Source: an uncultured Ignavibacteria bacterium (GTDB lineage Bacteria > Bacteroidota > Ignavibacteria > Tepidaquicellales > OLB5). Taken from it: 64,000 nt of DNA. Below the pieces are notes generated by a model. The model saw only the letters and a list, made by a program, of their open reading frames with translations, was not told the origin of the DNA and did no database searches. Of the stretch, positions 19,609 through 28,516 are shown piece by piece (positions within the stretch are counted from its first letter, which is position 1; the number at the start of each line of letters is the position of its first letter). A program made the translations under genes and the position numbers. The stretch covers positions 1 through 64,000 of the forward strand of contig CALMYL010000011.1 in the NCBI GenBank assembly GCA_937873695.1, given 5' to 3'.

Positions 19609-19628
19609 TAAGACTTTAGGAAAAGATA

Positions 19629-20087
19629 ATGGACGTTTTAAGCAATCTAAAATACGCAGAAGGCTCAAAGAAAAAGAGAAAGAGAATCGGAAGAGGTGTT
19701 GGTTCCGGTCATGGAAAAACTTCAACCAGAGGTATGAACGGTCAGGGCTCAAGATCAGGCAGCGGAGTAAGAGCCTGGTTTGAAGGCGGACAGATGCCGA
19801 TACAAAGAAGACTCCCGAAGTTCGGATTTACTAATCCCGGCAGAATAGAATTTCAAGTTTTAAATCTTGGTAAACTTCAAAGCTTTTTTGATAAAGGCAA
19901 AGTAAGTGACCAGAATTTAAATCCTGAAACACTGTACAAATTAGGGATAATTTCCAACGGAAAAATGCCGCTGAAGATTTTAGGAGAAGGTGATTTTAAA
20001 CAGAAACTGGAAATAAGCGCTCATAAGTTCAGCAAAACTGCGCTCGATAAGATTGAAAAAAGCGGGGGCAAGGCAATCACTTTATGA
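19629..20087 (+). CDS. rplO: 50S ribosomal protein L15
   Basis: Product of 152 residues. The Gly/Arg-rich N-terminus (RIGRGVGSGHGKTSTRGMNGQGSR) is the L15 signature; the C-terminal half carries the NLGKLQSFFDKG and SAHKFSKTALDKIEKSGG segments. Its stop overlaps the start of secY by 4 bp, indicating translational coupling. Confidence 0.97.
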   Translation: MDVLSNLKYAEGSKKKRKRIGRGVGSGHGKTSTRGMNGQGSRSGSGVRAWFEGGQMPIQRRLPKFGFTNPGRIEFQVLNLGKLQSFFDKGKVSDQNLNPETLYKLGIISNGKMPLKILGEGDFKQKLEISAHKFSKTALDKIEKSGGKAITL

Positions 20088-21421
20088 GCAGTTTGGTAGA
20101 TAGCTTCAGAAATATATTTAAGATTCAGGAACTGAGACAAAGGATAATATTTACAATATTACTCCTTATTGTCGTTAGAATAGGTGCCCACATAACTTTG
20201 CCCGGTATTGATACCGGTCTGCTTGCTGAGGCAACCAAGAATCAGGCTGATAATACTCTATTTGGATTGTATGACCTTTTTGTAGGCGGCGCATTCAGTA
20301 ATGCGGCTCTGTTTGCATTAGGTATTATGCCGTATATCAGCGCATCCATTATCATACAGCTCCTTGGGGCTGTTGTTCCGTATTTCCAGAAACTCCAGAA
20401 AGAGGGAGAAGCCGGAAGAAAGAAAATTAACCAGCTTACAAGATACGGTACCGTGCCCGTTGCTTTAATGCAGGCATGGGGCGTAAGTGTTCAGCTAAAG
20501 AGCAGAAACGTTGCCGGAGTAAGCATTGTGTCACCGGATGTATCCCCGGTTCTCTTTGCGATCTCTTGTATAGTTCTTATGACAGCGGGAACTATCTTCA
20601 TGATGTGGCTTGGTGAGCAGATTACAGAACGCGGAATTGGTAACGGTATTTCTCTTATCATTTTTGTAGGTATTATTGACAGATTGCCATATGCATTCTT
20701 AGATGAGTACCAGGTAGTTGCTTCAGGAGCAAGAAGTATTATTGTTGAGCTGATCATTATCGCAGGTTTGGTTTTCATAATTGCCGGTGTTGTTATGGTA
20801 ACGCAGGCAATGAGAAGGATCCCTGTTCAGTACGCAAAACGTGTTGTTGGCAGAAAAATATATGGCGGTGTCACACAGTATATCCCGCTTAGAGTGAACC
20901 AGGCAGGTGTTATGCCTATAATTTTCGCTCAGTCAATTATGTTTGTTCCTAATACTATTCTGACATTTTTCCCCAACAGTCAGTTCATGCAGGATCTTTC
21001 AAAATACTTCGATCATACAAGTTTGGTATACGCGTTTCTTTACGGTACGCTGATAGTATTCTTCACTTATTTCTATACAGCTATCGCGTTTAACCCTAAG
21101 GATGTTTCTGATAATATGAAGAAGCAGGGCGGTTTTGTACCGGGCGTTAGGCCGGGTAAGGCTACTTCAGATTTTATAGATAATATATTAACAAAGATAA
21201 CATTGCCGGGTTCAATATTCCTGGCAATAATAGCAATTATGCCTGCATTCATTGCGCAGGCGGGCGTAACCCAGGGGTTGGCCCAGTTTTTTGGCGGCAC
21301 CAGTTTGCTTATTGTGGTTGGTGTAGCGCTTGATACTCTTCAGCAGATTGAATCTCACCTTGTAATGAGGCATTATGACGGCTTTATGAAAAGCGGCAAA
21401 ATAAAGGGCAGAAGAGGATAG
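20084..21421 (+). CDS. secY: Protein translocase subunit SecY
   Basis: Product of 445 residues with about ten membrane segments. It shows the plug/TM2 region (FVGGAFSNAALFALGIMPYISASIIIQLL), a cytoplasmic loop with KEGEAGRKKINQLTRYGT, and the C-terminal QQIESHLVMRHYDGFMKSGKIKGR. It is the channel of the Sec export system in the inner membrane, through which the signal-peptide proteins of this window would pass. Standard length and position after rplO. Confidence 0.97.
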   Translation: MSSLVDSFRNIFKIQELRQRIIFTILLLIVVRIGAHITLPGIDTGLLAEATKNQADNTLFGLYDLFVGGAFSNAALFALGIMPYISASIIIQLLGAVVPYFQKLQKEGEAGRKKINQLTRYGTVPVALMQAWGVSVQLKSRNVAGVSIVSPDVSPVLFAISCIVLMTAGTIFMMWLGEQITERGIGNGISLIIFVGIIDRLPYAFLDEYQVVASGARSIIVELIIIAGLVFIIAGVVMVTQAMRRIPVQYAKRVVGRKIYGGVTQYIPLRVNQAGVMPIIFAQSIMFVPNTILTFFPNSQFMQDLSKYFDHTSLVYAFLYGTLIVFFTYFYTAIAFNPKDVSDNMKKQGGFVPGVRPGKATSDFIDNILTKITLPGSIFLAIIAIMPAFIAQAGVTQGLAQFFGGTSLLIVVGVALDTLQQIESHLVMRHYDGFMKSGKIKGRRG

Positions 21422-21430
21422 GAATTTAAA

Positions 21431-22189
21431 TTGTTGATCAAAACCCCCGGCGAAATAGATGCCATAAGGGAAAGCTGTTCAATAGTAGCGGGTGTTCTTT
21501 CTTATACAGAAAAATTCCTGAAACCGGGAATAACAACTTTGGAAATTGACAAAATTGTTGAAGATTTCATTAAGTCCAAAGACGGGATTCCCGCATTTAA
21601 AGGTTACAAAGTTCACAAAAACGTATTTCCGGCAAGTTCCTGTATATCAATAAATGAAGAAGTTGTTCACGGTATCCCCGGCGGCAGAAAGCTGATTGCA
21701 GGAGATATTGTAAGTATTGATGTAGGTGTTAAGAAAAACGGCTATTTTGGAGATGGCGCCAGAACCTACGCAGTAGGAGAAGTTGATTCCGCCAAAAAGA
21801 AGCTGCTGAAAATAACGGAAGAAAGCCTTCATCTTGGGCTTGAAAACGCGACTGACGGAAATTACATAAATGATGTTTCACTGGCAATACAACAGCATGT
21901 AGAGTCAGCAGGTTTTTCAGTTGTGAGAGATCTGGTTGGACACGGAATAGGAAAAGAACTCCACGAAGAGCCGCCCATTCCAAATTACTATCACAGCGGT
22001 TACAGAACAAAGTTCAGAGAAGGTATGACGGTTGCAATTGAACCGATGGTTAATTACGGTACTTATAAGGTTAAGGTTTTGAACGACAAATGGACATATG
22101 TAACTGCGGACGGTAAGCCAAGCGCGCATTTTGAACATTCAGTCTTAATTACCAAGGGGCAGCCTGAAATTTTAACTAAGGAGAATTAA
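21431..22189 (+). CDS. map: Methionine aminopeptidase type I
   Basis: Product of 252 residues, TTG start (two consecutive TTG codons at 21431 and 21434; either may be used). It begins IKTPGEIDAIRESC and has the metal ligands in order: VSIDVGVKKNGYFGDGA (two Asp), GHGIGKELHEEP (His) and IEPMVNYG (Glu), then the final EHSVLIT Glu. It removes the initiator methionine from nascent proteins. secY-map-infA is a conserved order. Confidence 0.95.
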   Translation: MLIKTPGEIDAIRESCSIVAGVLSYTEKFLKPGITTLEIDKIVEDFIKSKDGIPAFKGYKVHKNVFPASSCISINEEVVHGIPGGRKLIAGDIVSIDVGVKKNGYFGDGARTYAVGEVDSAKKKLLKITEESLHLGLENATDGNYINDVSLAIQQHVESAGFSVVRDLVGHGIGKELHEEPPIPNYYHSGYRTKFREGMTVAIEPMVNYGTYKVKVLNDKWTYVTADGKPSAHFEHSVLITKGQPEILTKEN

Positions 22190-22198
22190 AGTTAAGTA

Positions 22199-22417
22199 AT
22201 GTCTAAGCAGGGAACAATCAAAGTTGACGGCATCATTACGGACACTCTGCCCAACGCAGCATTTAAGGTAAAACTTGAAAACGGGCATGAGATCATTGCT
22301 CATATATCAGGCAAAATGAGAATGAATTTTATAAAAATACTTGAAGGTGATAAAGTTTCAGTAGAGCTATCGCCATATGACCTGACCAGAGGCAGGATAA
22401 CATACAGGTATAAATAA
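22199..22417 (+). CDS. infA: Translation initiation factor IF-1
   Basis: Product of 72 residues, exactly the usual length. OB-fold protein with [29 protein letters not shown] and [15 protein letters not shown]. Binds the 30S A site during initiation. 9 bp after map. Confidence 0.97.
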   Translation: MSKQGTIKVDGIITDTLPNAAFKVKLENGHEIIAHISGKMRMNFIKILEGDKVSVELSPYDLTRGRITYRYK

Positions 22418-22509
22418 TTTTTTTTTAAAAAAAGCAAAATCGTAACAACAGCATCATAGATTTAGAAATTTCCAGGCATTTTTATAAAAGCTGAAAAGAG
22501 GTAAGTAAA

Positions 22510-22623
22510 ATGAAAGTAAGAAGTTCTGTTAAGAAAATGTGCGAACACTGCAAGATCATCAAGAGAAAAGGTGTTATCAGAGTTATTTGCAAAAACCCGA
22601 AACATAAACAAAGACAGGGATAA
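22510..22623 (+). CDS. rpmJ: 50S ribosomal protein L36
   Basis: A 37-residue protein. [21 protein letters not shown] contains the Cys11-x2-Cys14 pair, with Cys27 and His32 completing the zinc ribbon. This is the zinc-binding form. AGAGG lies about 10 bp before the ATG. Position between infA and rpsM is standard. Confidence 0.95.
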   Translation: MKVRSSVKKMCEHCKIIKRKGVIRVICKNPKHKQRQG

Positions 22624-22647
22624 TAAATTTATCAGGAGTAATTTTAA

Positions 22648-23031
22648 TTGGCAAGAATAGCAGGAATTGATCTTCCAAAAAATAAAAGAGTAGTAATAGG
22701 TTTAACTTCAATTTTCGGTATCGGCAGAACCACCTCCGAGGATATACTTAACCGTACCGGTATCAGTCACGATAAAAAAGTTGCTGACCTGACCGATGAC
22801 GAAGTTAACCAGATCCGTAATATAATTACATCAGAAATTAAAGTGGAAGGCGCTTTAAAATCTGAAGTACAGGCTAATATTAAAAGGCTTATGGATATTG
22901 GTTCTAACAGAGGAAAGAGGCATAGAAGAGGATTACCTGTTCGCGGCCAGAGAACTAAAACCAATGCAAGAACCAGAAAAGGCAAGAGAAAGACCGTTGC
23001 AGGCAAGAAAAAAGCAGCAGCCAAGAAATAA
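22648..23031 (+). CDS. rpsM: 30S ribosomal protein S13
   Basis: Product of 127 residues, TTG start with CAGGAG upstream. It begins [14 protein letters not shown], contains the [11 protein letters not shown] helix-hairpin-helix and ends with the basic [19 protein letters not shown] tail that contacts tRNA and 16S rRNA. Confidence 0.97.
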   Translation: MARIAGIDLPKNKRVVIGLTSIFGIGRTTSEDILNRTGISHDKKVADLTDDEVNQIRNIITSEIKVEGALKSEVQANIKRLMDIGSNRGKRHRRGLPVRGQRTKTNARTRKGKRKTVAGKKKAAAKK

Positions 23032-23082
23032 TATAGCTGCATAGCCGCGTAAATCTCAGTAAAAAAAGTTAATTAATTTATA

Positions 23083-23469
23083 ATGACACAGCAGGTAAAA
23101 AAAGTAAAGAAGAAAGCAACCGTAGAATCGACCGGTGTAGCTCATATCAAAGCGACATTCAATAATGTAATTGTCACTTTAACTGATGTTACAGGAAATA
23201 CAATTTCTTGGGCATCCTCCGGTAAGATGGGGTTCAAAGGTTCTAAAAAGAACACACCGTTCGCTGCACAGGTAGCCGCAGAGAGCGCCGCAAAAACAGC
23301 ACTTGATGCAGGATTGAGAAAAGTGGATGTGTTTATAAAAGGTCCCGGCTCAGGACGCGAAGCTGCAATAAGATCACTTCAGACCTCAGGGCTGGAAATA
23401 TTGAGTATAAAGGATATTACCCCTATCCCGCATAACGGCTGCAGACCGCCGAAGAGAAGAAGAGTATAA
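23083..23469 (+). CDS. rpsK: 30S ribosomal protein S11
   Basis: Product of 128 residues. [56 protein letters not shown] and the C-terminal [18 protein letters not shown] are all canonical S11. It is part of the 30S platform near the mRNA exit. Confidence 0.98.
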   Translation: MTQQVKKVKKKATVESTGVAHIKATFNNVIVTLTDVTGNTISWASSGKMGFKGSKKNTPFAAQVAAESAAKTALDAGLRKVDVFIKGPGSGREAAIRSLQTSGLEILSIKDITPIPHNGCRPPKRRRV

Positions 23470-23526
23470 CGAGGCTTTTATTCCAGGCCTACACCAGTTT
23501 AAAAAGAATAAAATTAATATATATAA

Positions 23527-24156
23527 ATGGCAAGATACACAGGACCAAGCTGCAAACTTTGCAGAAGAGAAAAAACCAAATTATTTCTTAAAGGGACTAA
23601 ATGTTTCACTGAAAAATGTCCGCTTGAAAGAAAAAATTATGCGCCGGGTCAGCATGGACTTTCAAGAAGAGCAAAAGTCTCTGATTATTCGATCCAGCTG
23701 AGAGAGAAACAGAAAGTAAAAAGAACGTACGGTGTTCTTGAAACGCAGTTCAGGAATTATTTTGAGCTCGCTTCAAAGCAGAAGGGCAGAACCGGTGAGA
23801 ACCTTGTAAAACTTCTTGAAAGAAGACTTGATAATATTGTTTACCGCTCAGGTCTGGCTCCTTCAAGAAAAGCTGCAAGACAGCTTATTCTGCATAAACA
23901 TTTTAAAATAAACGGTTCAACCGTAAATATTCCTTCATTCCTTTTGAAGGCCGGAGATTCTATACAGGTAAAAGATAAGAGCAAACAGGTAAAAGCATTC
24001 CATGAATCCATGAAACGGGTTAAGGATGATATGCTGCCGGGATGGATCTCAGTTGATAAATCTGCTTTAAAAGGAACACTCTTGGCAATTCCGGAAAGAA
24101 TTGATATTCCGTTTACAGCCAACGAACAATTAATAGTTGAATTATATTCAAAATAG
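23527..24156 (+). CDS. rpsD: 30S ribosomal protein S4 (zinc-binding form)
   Basis: Product of 209 residues. The N-terminus carries four cysteines (Cys9, Cys12, Cys26, Cys31) as in zinc-binding S4 proteins. The S4 RNA-binding domain includes RRLDNIVYRSGLAPSRKAARQLILHKHF. It nucleates 30S assembly; in E. coli it also represses the alpha operon, which matches its position before rpoA. Confidence 0.97.
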   Translation: MARYTGPSCKLCRREKTKLFLKGTKCFTEKCPLERKNYAPGQHGLSRRAKVSDYSIQLREKQKVKRTYGVLETQFRNYFELASKQKGRTGENLVKLLERRLDNIVYRSGLAPSRKAARQLILHKHFKINGSTVNIPSFLLKAGDSIQVKDKSKQVKAFHESMKRVKDDMLPGWISVDKSALKGTLLAIPERIDIPFTANEQLIVELYSK

Positions 24157-24164
24157 AAATAAAC

Positions 24165-25154
24165 ATGACAAATCAATATATTCAGTACCCCGAAAAATTA
24201 GATTTAGAAAAAGAAACTAATACGCGTTATTTCGGACGCTTCACGATACAGCCGCTTGATAAAGGTTACGGCATCACGCTTGGCAACGCATTGAGAAGAG
24301 TGCTTATTTCTTCGCTGCCGGGTACAGCCATAACCGGGATAAAAGTGAATAACGTTCCGCACGAATTTACAACTATTAAGGATGTTGTGGAAGATGTTTC
24401 TGAAATTATTCTTAATTTAAAAGAAGTAAGATTTAAACAGAACATCAAAGGGGCAAATAAAGTTGAATTAAGGCTTAAAGGTCCCATAGATTTTATTGCA
24501 AGGCACATACAGGAAGCTACTGAAGATTTTGAAATTCTGAATCCGAACCATCACATAGCAACACTTAACAAAAACGCTGATGTGAGCATTACACTGAAGA
24601 TAGGTTCCGGCATCGGCTACGTTCCTTCTGAAGAGAACAAGGATCCCGAACAGGACCTGTTAATGCTGCCCATTGATTCAATTTTCACTCCCATAAAGAA
24701 TGTGAAATATGAAGTGTTAAATACCAGGGTTGGACAGAAAACAGATTACGAAAAACTTGTACTTGAAATTACCACAGATGGTACAATTATTCCTGTTGAT
24801 GCTCTGACACAGGCAGCTTCTATTCTGAATGAGCATGTTGCGATGTTTGAGAATTTTGGAAAGGTTACTGAAGAGAAGAAGGCCCCGGTTAAGGACGAAG
24901 AAACTGAATTTGCCAGGATCCGGAAAATGCTTCTTACTAATGTTGATGAACTTAAACTATCCGTCAGAGCTCAGAACTGTCTGCGCTCGGCAAATATTAA
25001 GACACTTGGCGATCTTGTAAGACACCAGGAAGTTGAAATGCTGCAGTTCAGGAACTTCGGAAGAAAATCACTGGCTGAATTGGGTGAAATTCTCCAGGAA
25101 AACGGACTTTCCTTTGGCATGGATGTTGATAAATATATTAAAGAAGAAAATTAA
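24165..25154 (+). CDS. rpoA: RNA polymerase subunit alpha
   Basis: Product of 329 residues. The N-terminal dimerisation domain (RFTIQPLDKGYGITLGNALRRVLISSLPG) is followed by the C-terminal helix-hairpin-helix DNA-binding domain (SVRAQNCLRSANIKTLGDLV and FGRKSLAELGEIL), joined by an acidic/Lys linker around residues 232-248. Standard length. It lies 8 bp after rpsD. Confidence 0.98.
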   Translation: MTNQYIQYPEKLDLEKETNTRYFGRFTIQPLDKGYGITLGNALRRVLISSLPGTAITGIKVNNVPHEFTTIKDVVEDVSEIILNLKEVRFKQNIKGANKVELRLKGPIDFIARHIQEATEDFEILNPNHHIATLNKNADVSITLKIGSGIGYVPSEENKDPEQDLLMLPIDSIFTPIKNVKYEVLNTRVGQKTDYEKLVLEITTDGTIIPVDALTQAASILNEHVAMFENFGKVTEEKKAPVKDEETEFARIRKMLLTNVDELKLSVRAQNCLRSANIKTLGDLVRHQEVEMLQFRNFGRKSLAELGEILQENGLSFGMDVDKYIKEEN

Positions 25155-25177
25155 ACTAAAAGCTGGATTGAACTGAT

Positions 25178-25747
25178 ATGATACACAGAAGAAAAGGCAG
25201 AAAATTAAAAAGAACAGCTACGCACAGGAAAGCATTACTTTCCAATCTTTCTGTTTCTTTGATAAAACATAAAAAACTGAAAACTACTTTAGCTAAAGCT
25301 AAAGAGCTGAGAGTATATATTGAACCCATAATTACCAAGTCAAGAAAAGCGCTGAATGCAGATAAGACTGAAGCGGGTGTACATTTAAGAAGAGAAGTGA
25401 ATAAATTCCTTCAGGATAAAGGCGCGGTAACTATGCTTTTCAATGAAATAGCGCCTAAGGTTGCAAACCGTAACGGCGGTTATACCAGGGTTCTTAAAAT
25501 GGGCAGACGCCTTGGCGATGGAGCTGAGCTTGCCCTGATTGAGCTTGTTGACTATAATATGGAACAGGCACCTGAAAAAACAGAAACTGCTGATAAAGAA
25601 ACCAAAGGCAAACCAAAGGCAAAGACAACCAAAACAGCGGCTAAGACAACTAAATCAACAAAGACAGCGAAAACAAAAAAAACCGCGGCTGCTGAAGAAA
25701 CAAAAAAGACAACAAAGCCCAGAAAGAAAAAAGAAGCAGCTGAGTAA
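25178..25747 (+). CDS. rplQ: 50S ribosomal protein L17 with long C-terminal tail
   Basis: Product of 189 residues against about 115-130 usual. The L17 core (MIHRRKGRKLKRTATHRKALL, then NRNGGYTRVLKMGRRLGDGAELALIEL) ends near residue 126. After it comes a tail of about 60 residues made almost only of Lys, Thr, Ala and Glu, unlike typical L17. The tail is likely disordered and could bind RNA. Last gene of the ribosomal superoperon. Confidence 0.95.
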   Translation: MIHRRKGRKLKRTATHRKALLSNLSVSLIKHKKLKTTLAKAKELRVYIEPIITKSRKALNADKTEAGVHLRREVNKFLQDKGAVTMLFNEIAPKVANRNGGYTRVLKMGRRLGDGAELALIELVDYNMEQAPEKTETADKETKGKPKAKTTKTAAKTTKSTKTAKTKKTAAAEETKKTTKPRKKKEAAE

Positions 25748-25785
25748 TTAACGTAATTAGAGGTAAGAAGCACTTATCAGATTTA

Positions 25786-26376
25786 ATGAAAATAACAACA
25801 GCTGAATTCGTAAATAGTGTTTCAGATCTGAGCCAGCTTCCAACGGCTCATTTACCGGAGATTGTTTTTATTGGCCGTTCTAATGTTGGTAAATCTTCCT
25901 TAATTAACAAGATCTGTAACAAAGCTAAGCTTGCAAAAACAAGCTCAGTGCCAGGCAGAACCAGAATGCTGAACTACTATCTTATAAACGAGGAGTTCTA
26001 TTTTGTCGATCTTCCGGGGTACGGTTATGCAAAAGTTCCCGAGCAGATCAAAACCGGCTGGCGCAAACTTGTAGAAGAGTATATAAGCACAAGAAAGAAC
26101 ATTAAGCTTGTTTTTGAGCTTATGGATTCACGTCATGACCCTACGTATCTTGACCAGTTAATGGTTAACTGGCTTGAGTATTACGAAATAAACTACGCTA
26201 TAGTTTTAACCAAAGCAGATAAGATATCATCAAACAAAATGGAGCGCCAGATCTACCGCACCAGCAAAATTGTAAGTAATGATGAGCTCTGCAAAGATTA
26301 CGTGCCTTTTTCCGCTATTACTGCCGAAGGCAAAGATACTGTAGTTAAACTTATCACTGAAAGTCTGAATTCATAA
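25786..26376 (+). CDS. engB: Ribosome biogenesis GTPase EngB/YsxC
   Basis: Product of 196 residues with GTPase motifs in order: G1 GRSNVGKSS, G2 Thr in the SVPGRTRML stretch, G3 DLPGYG and G4 TKAD. It belongs to the YihA/YsxC family needed for 50S assembly (and cell division in some bacteria). It follows rplQ by 38 bp and may be co-transcribed. Confidence 0.94.
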   Translation: MKITTAEFVNSVSDLSQLPTAHLPEIVFIGRSNVGKSSLINKICNKAKLAKTSSVPGRTRMLNYYLINEEFYFVDLPGYGYAKVPEQIKTGWRKLVEEYISTRKNIKLVFELMDSRHDPTYLDQLMVNWLEYYEINYAIVLTKADKISSNKMERQIYRTSKIVSNDELCKDYVPFSAITAEGKDTVVKLITESLNS

Positions 26377-26397
26377 ATCTTTTAACCGGAGATATCT

Positions 26398-27480
26398 TTG
26401 CTGAACAAAAAGATATTCACCCCGGGACCCACTCAGGTCCATCCCGACGTTTTAAAAGCCACAATATCATTTGATACATACCACAGAAGCCCTGAATTTA
26501 AGGCATTCCACGGAGAATTAATTGCCAAGCTAAAGCATATTTTCCAAACCGCACAAAATCTCAATATATTAACAACCTCAGGAACGGGTTCACTTGAAAC
26601 CGCTGTAATCAATTTCTGCAATCCGAAGGAAAATGTACTTTTCATAAATCAGGGAAGGTTTGGTGCAAGGTGGGGAGCGATATGCAAAGCATATAACATT
26701 AATGCAGTTGAGCTGCCGATTGAATACGGCAAAAGTGCAGATGTAAACGATCTTGAAGGTGTGAACCTCGAAAATATATCTGCGGTATTATTAACTCACA
26801 CCGAAACTTCCACTGCCTCACTTACTGATATTAAAAAACTAACAGAATATATAAAGAGCAGATCAGATGCGCTCGTAATTGTTGATGCGGTAACTTCTGT
26901 AGGTGCAATTGAGTTCAGATTTGATAAGTGGAATATTGATGTTGCGGTATCTGCTTCGCAAAAAGGATTAATGACTCAGCCCGGAATAGCAATCATTGCT
27001 TACAGCGAAAAAGCCCGTGTAAAAATGGAAAACAATGATATGCCAAGATTTTTCTTTGATCTTAGGAAGGAATACAAGTCAGTTAAGGAAGATGGTGTTA
27101 CCATGTGGACTCCTGCTGTTGGATTATTCTACGGTGTAGATAAGGCATGTGATATTATTTTAGAAGAAGGACTTCCCGACAGGTGGAAAAGAACACATGA
27201 AATGGCTGAGTATTTCAGAACAGAATCATTGAAGAATGGCTTTGGGTTGTTTTCTTCATCACCAAGCGATTCACTGACTGCAATTACATTGCCGGGAAAT
27301 ATCCAGACTGGTAAGCTTATTAGAGCGATGAAGGATAATTACGGCGTCCAGATGGCAAACGGTCAGGCAGAAATGAAAGATAAAATTGCCAGAATTTCAC
27401 ATATGGGTGACCTGGAAATGAATGATTTTGTGGAACTTAATAAGATGCTCGTAACAGAATTCAAAAAACTTCAGTCATGA
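26398..27480 (+). CDS. Class V aminotransferase, probable phosphoserine or serine-glyoxylate type
   Basis: Product of 360 residues, TTG start with CCGGAGA upstream. It starts with the FTPGPTQVHPDVL signature of the alanine-glyoxylate/serine-pyruvate aminotransferase group, has the TSGTGSLE phosphate-binding loop, VDAVTSVG (Asp that contacts the PLP ring nitrogen) and SASQKGLM (PLP-binding Lys). A 2-hydroxyacid dehydrogenase resembling phosphoglycerate dehydrogenase follows 6 bp later. In some bacteria and archaea AGT-type enzymes paired with SerA act as phosphoserine aminotransferase, so I infer a role in serine synthesis; serine-glyoxylate transamination is the alternative. Confidence 0.8.
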   Translation: MLNKKIFTPGPTQVHPDVLKATISFDTYHRSPEFKAFHGELIAKLKHIFQTAQNLNILTTSGTGSLETAVINFCNPKENVLFINQGRFGARWGAICKAYNINAVELPIEYGKSADVNDLEGVNLENISAVLLTHTETSTASLTDIKKLTEYIKSRSDALVIVDAVTSVGAIEFRFDKWNIDVAVSASQKGLMTQPGIAIIAYSEKARVKMENNDMPRFFFDLRKEYKSVKEDGVTMWTPAVGLFYGVDKACDIILEEGLPDRWKRTHEMAEYFRTESLKNGFGLFSSSPSDSLTAITLPGNIQTGKLIRAMKDNYGVQMANGQAEMKDKIARISHMGDLEMNDFVELNKMLVTEFKKLQS

Positions 27481-27486
27481 TGTTAA

Positions 27487-28461
27487 ATGAATAAGAAAGT
27501 AAAAATCTTCCTGGCAGATGACTTGCATCCCGCAGGGATAAATTTACTTAAAAAACATTTTACTTTAATTTCCCTTAAAGGACTTGATAACAATTCATTA
27601 TTACATAAAATAGCAGATTACTGCTCTGGAGCGAATACTTGCTCTGCGCTGCTTGTTAGATCAGTAAGGAAAATTTGTAAAAGTGAACTTACTTTTATTA
27701 AAAACAATACTAGTGTTAACTTGATATGTACAGTATCTGCCGGATTTGATAACCTGGATATTCATCAGGCAGAGAAGCTTGGCATCAGAATTATGAATGT
27801 AGCCGGTGCCAACAGTATTTCCGCGGCAGAATTCACATGGGCATTGATCCTCGCCATAACAAAACGCCTCCTCAAAGCGGATTCATTGATGAAACGGGGG
27901 ATATATGATTACAGCAAGTTTGCTAACACAGAACTTAATGGCAAAACTATCGGCATAATTGGCGTGGGTAATATTGGTTCAAAGGTCGCTAAAATTGCAA
28001 AGGCATTTGGCATGAAAGTGCTGGGAAATGACATTAAACCTTCCCTGAAGAACAGATATCCTTTTATAAAGTTTGTTTCCCTGAACAAGCTGCTCAAAAT
28101 GTCTGATATTGTTACAATTCACACACCGCTTGATGACTCAACAAAATACCTGTTAAACAATACTAACATTAAGCTGATGCAGAAGCACTCAGTTTTAATA
28201 AATTGCTCGCGCGGAGGTACAATTGACGAAAAAGCGCTGCAAACAGCTTTGAAGCGCGGCAGACTTTCATATGCGGGTGTTGATGTGTTTGAAAAAGAAC
28301 CAGCATTCAATAAGACTTTTTCTAAACTGGATAACGTTATTTTATCACCGCACCTGGCGGGTAAAACAGTTGAAAGTAAGGAAAGAATGGCGCGCGTTGC
28401 GGCAGAAAAGATCATCAATTTCTACAAAAAATCGGGTAAGAGAGCAAAATTAATTAATTGA
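27487..28461 (+). CDS. D-2-hydroxyacid dehydrogenase, probable phosphoglycerate dehydrogenase
   Basis: Product of 324 residues with no ACT domain. The NAD-binding motif is GIIGVGNIGSKVAKIAKAFGM. The catalytic trio of the family is visible: Arg in NCSRGGTIDE, Glu in the VFEKEPA region, and His in LSPHLAGKT. It oxidises a D-2-hydroxyacid with NAD; the pairing with the upstream aminotransferase suggests 3-phosphoglycerate. The substrate could instead be glycerate or another hydroxyacid, since short PGDH-like enzymes vary. Confidence 0.8.
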   Translation: MNKKVKIFLADDLHPAGINLLKKHFTLISLKGLDNNSLLHKIADYCSGANTCSALLVRSVRKICKSELTFIKNNTSVNLICTVSAGFDNLDIHQAEKLGIRIMNVAGANSISAAEFTWALILAITKRLLKADSLMKRGIYDYSKFANTELNGKTIGIIGVGNIGSKVAKIAKAFGMKVLGNDIKPSLKNRYPFIKFVSLNKLLKMSDIVTIHTPLDDSTKYLLNNTNIKLMQKHSVLINCSRGGTIDEKALQTALKRGRLSYAGVDVFEKEPAFNKTFSKLDNVILSPHLAGKTVESKERMARVAAEKIINFYKKSGKRAKLIN

Positions 28462-28488
28462 AATAGACAAGAAAAATCCGTAAATTTG
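28458..28488 (+). promoter_or_regulatory. Promoter of dnaN-recF-gyrB
   Basis: TTG at 28458-28460, 20 bp, then TAAATTTG at 28481-28488: a full match to TTG-N20-TAnnTTTG. Start of transcription expected near 28495, about 22 nt before the dnaN ATG. Confidence 0.75.
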
Positions 28489-28516
28489 TCAAATTAAGCA
28501 ATTTTTGGGAGGTTTA

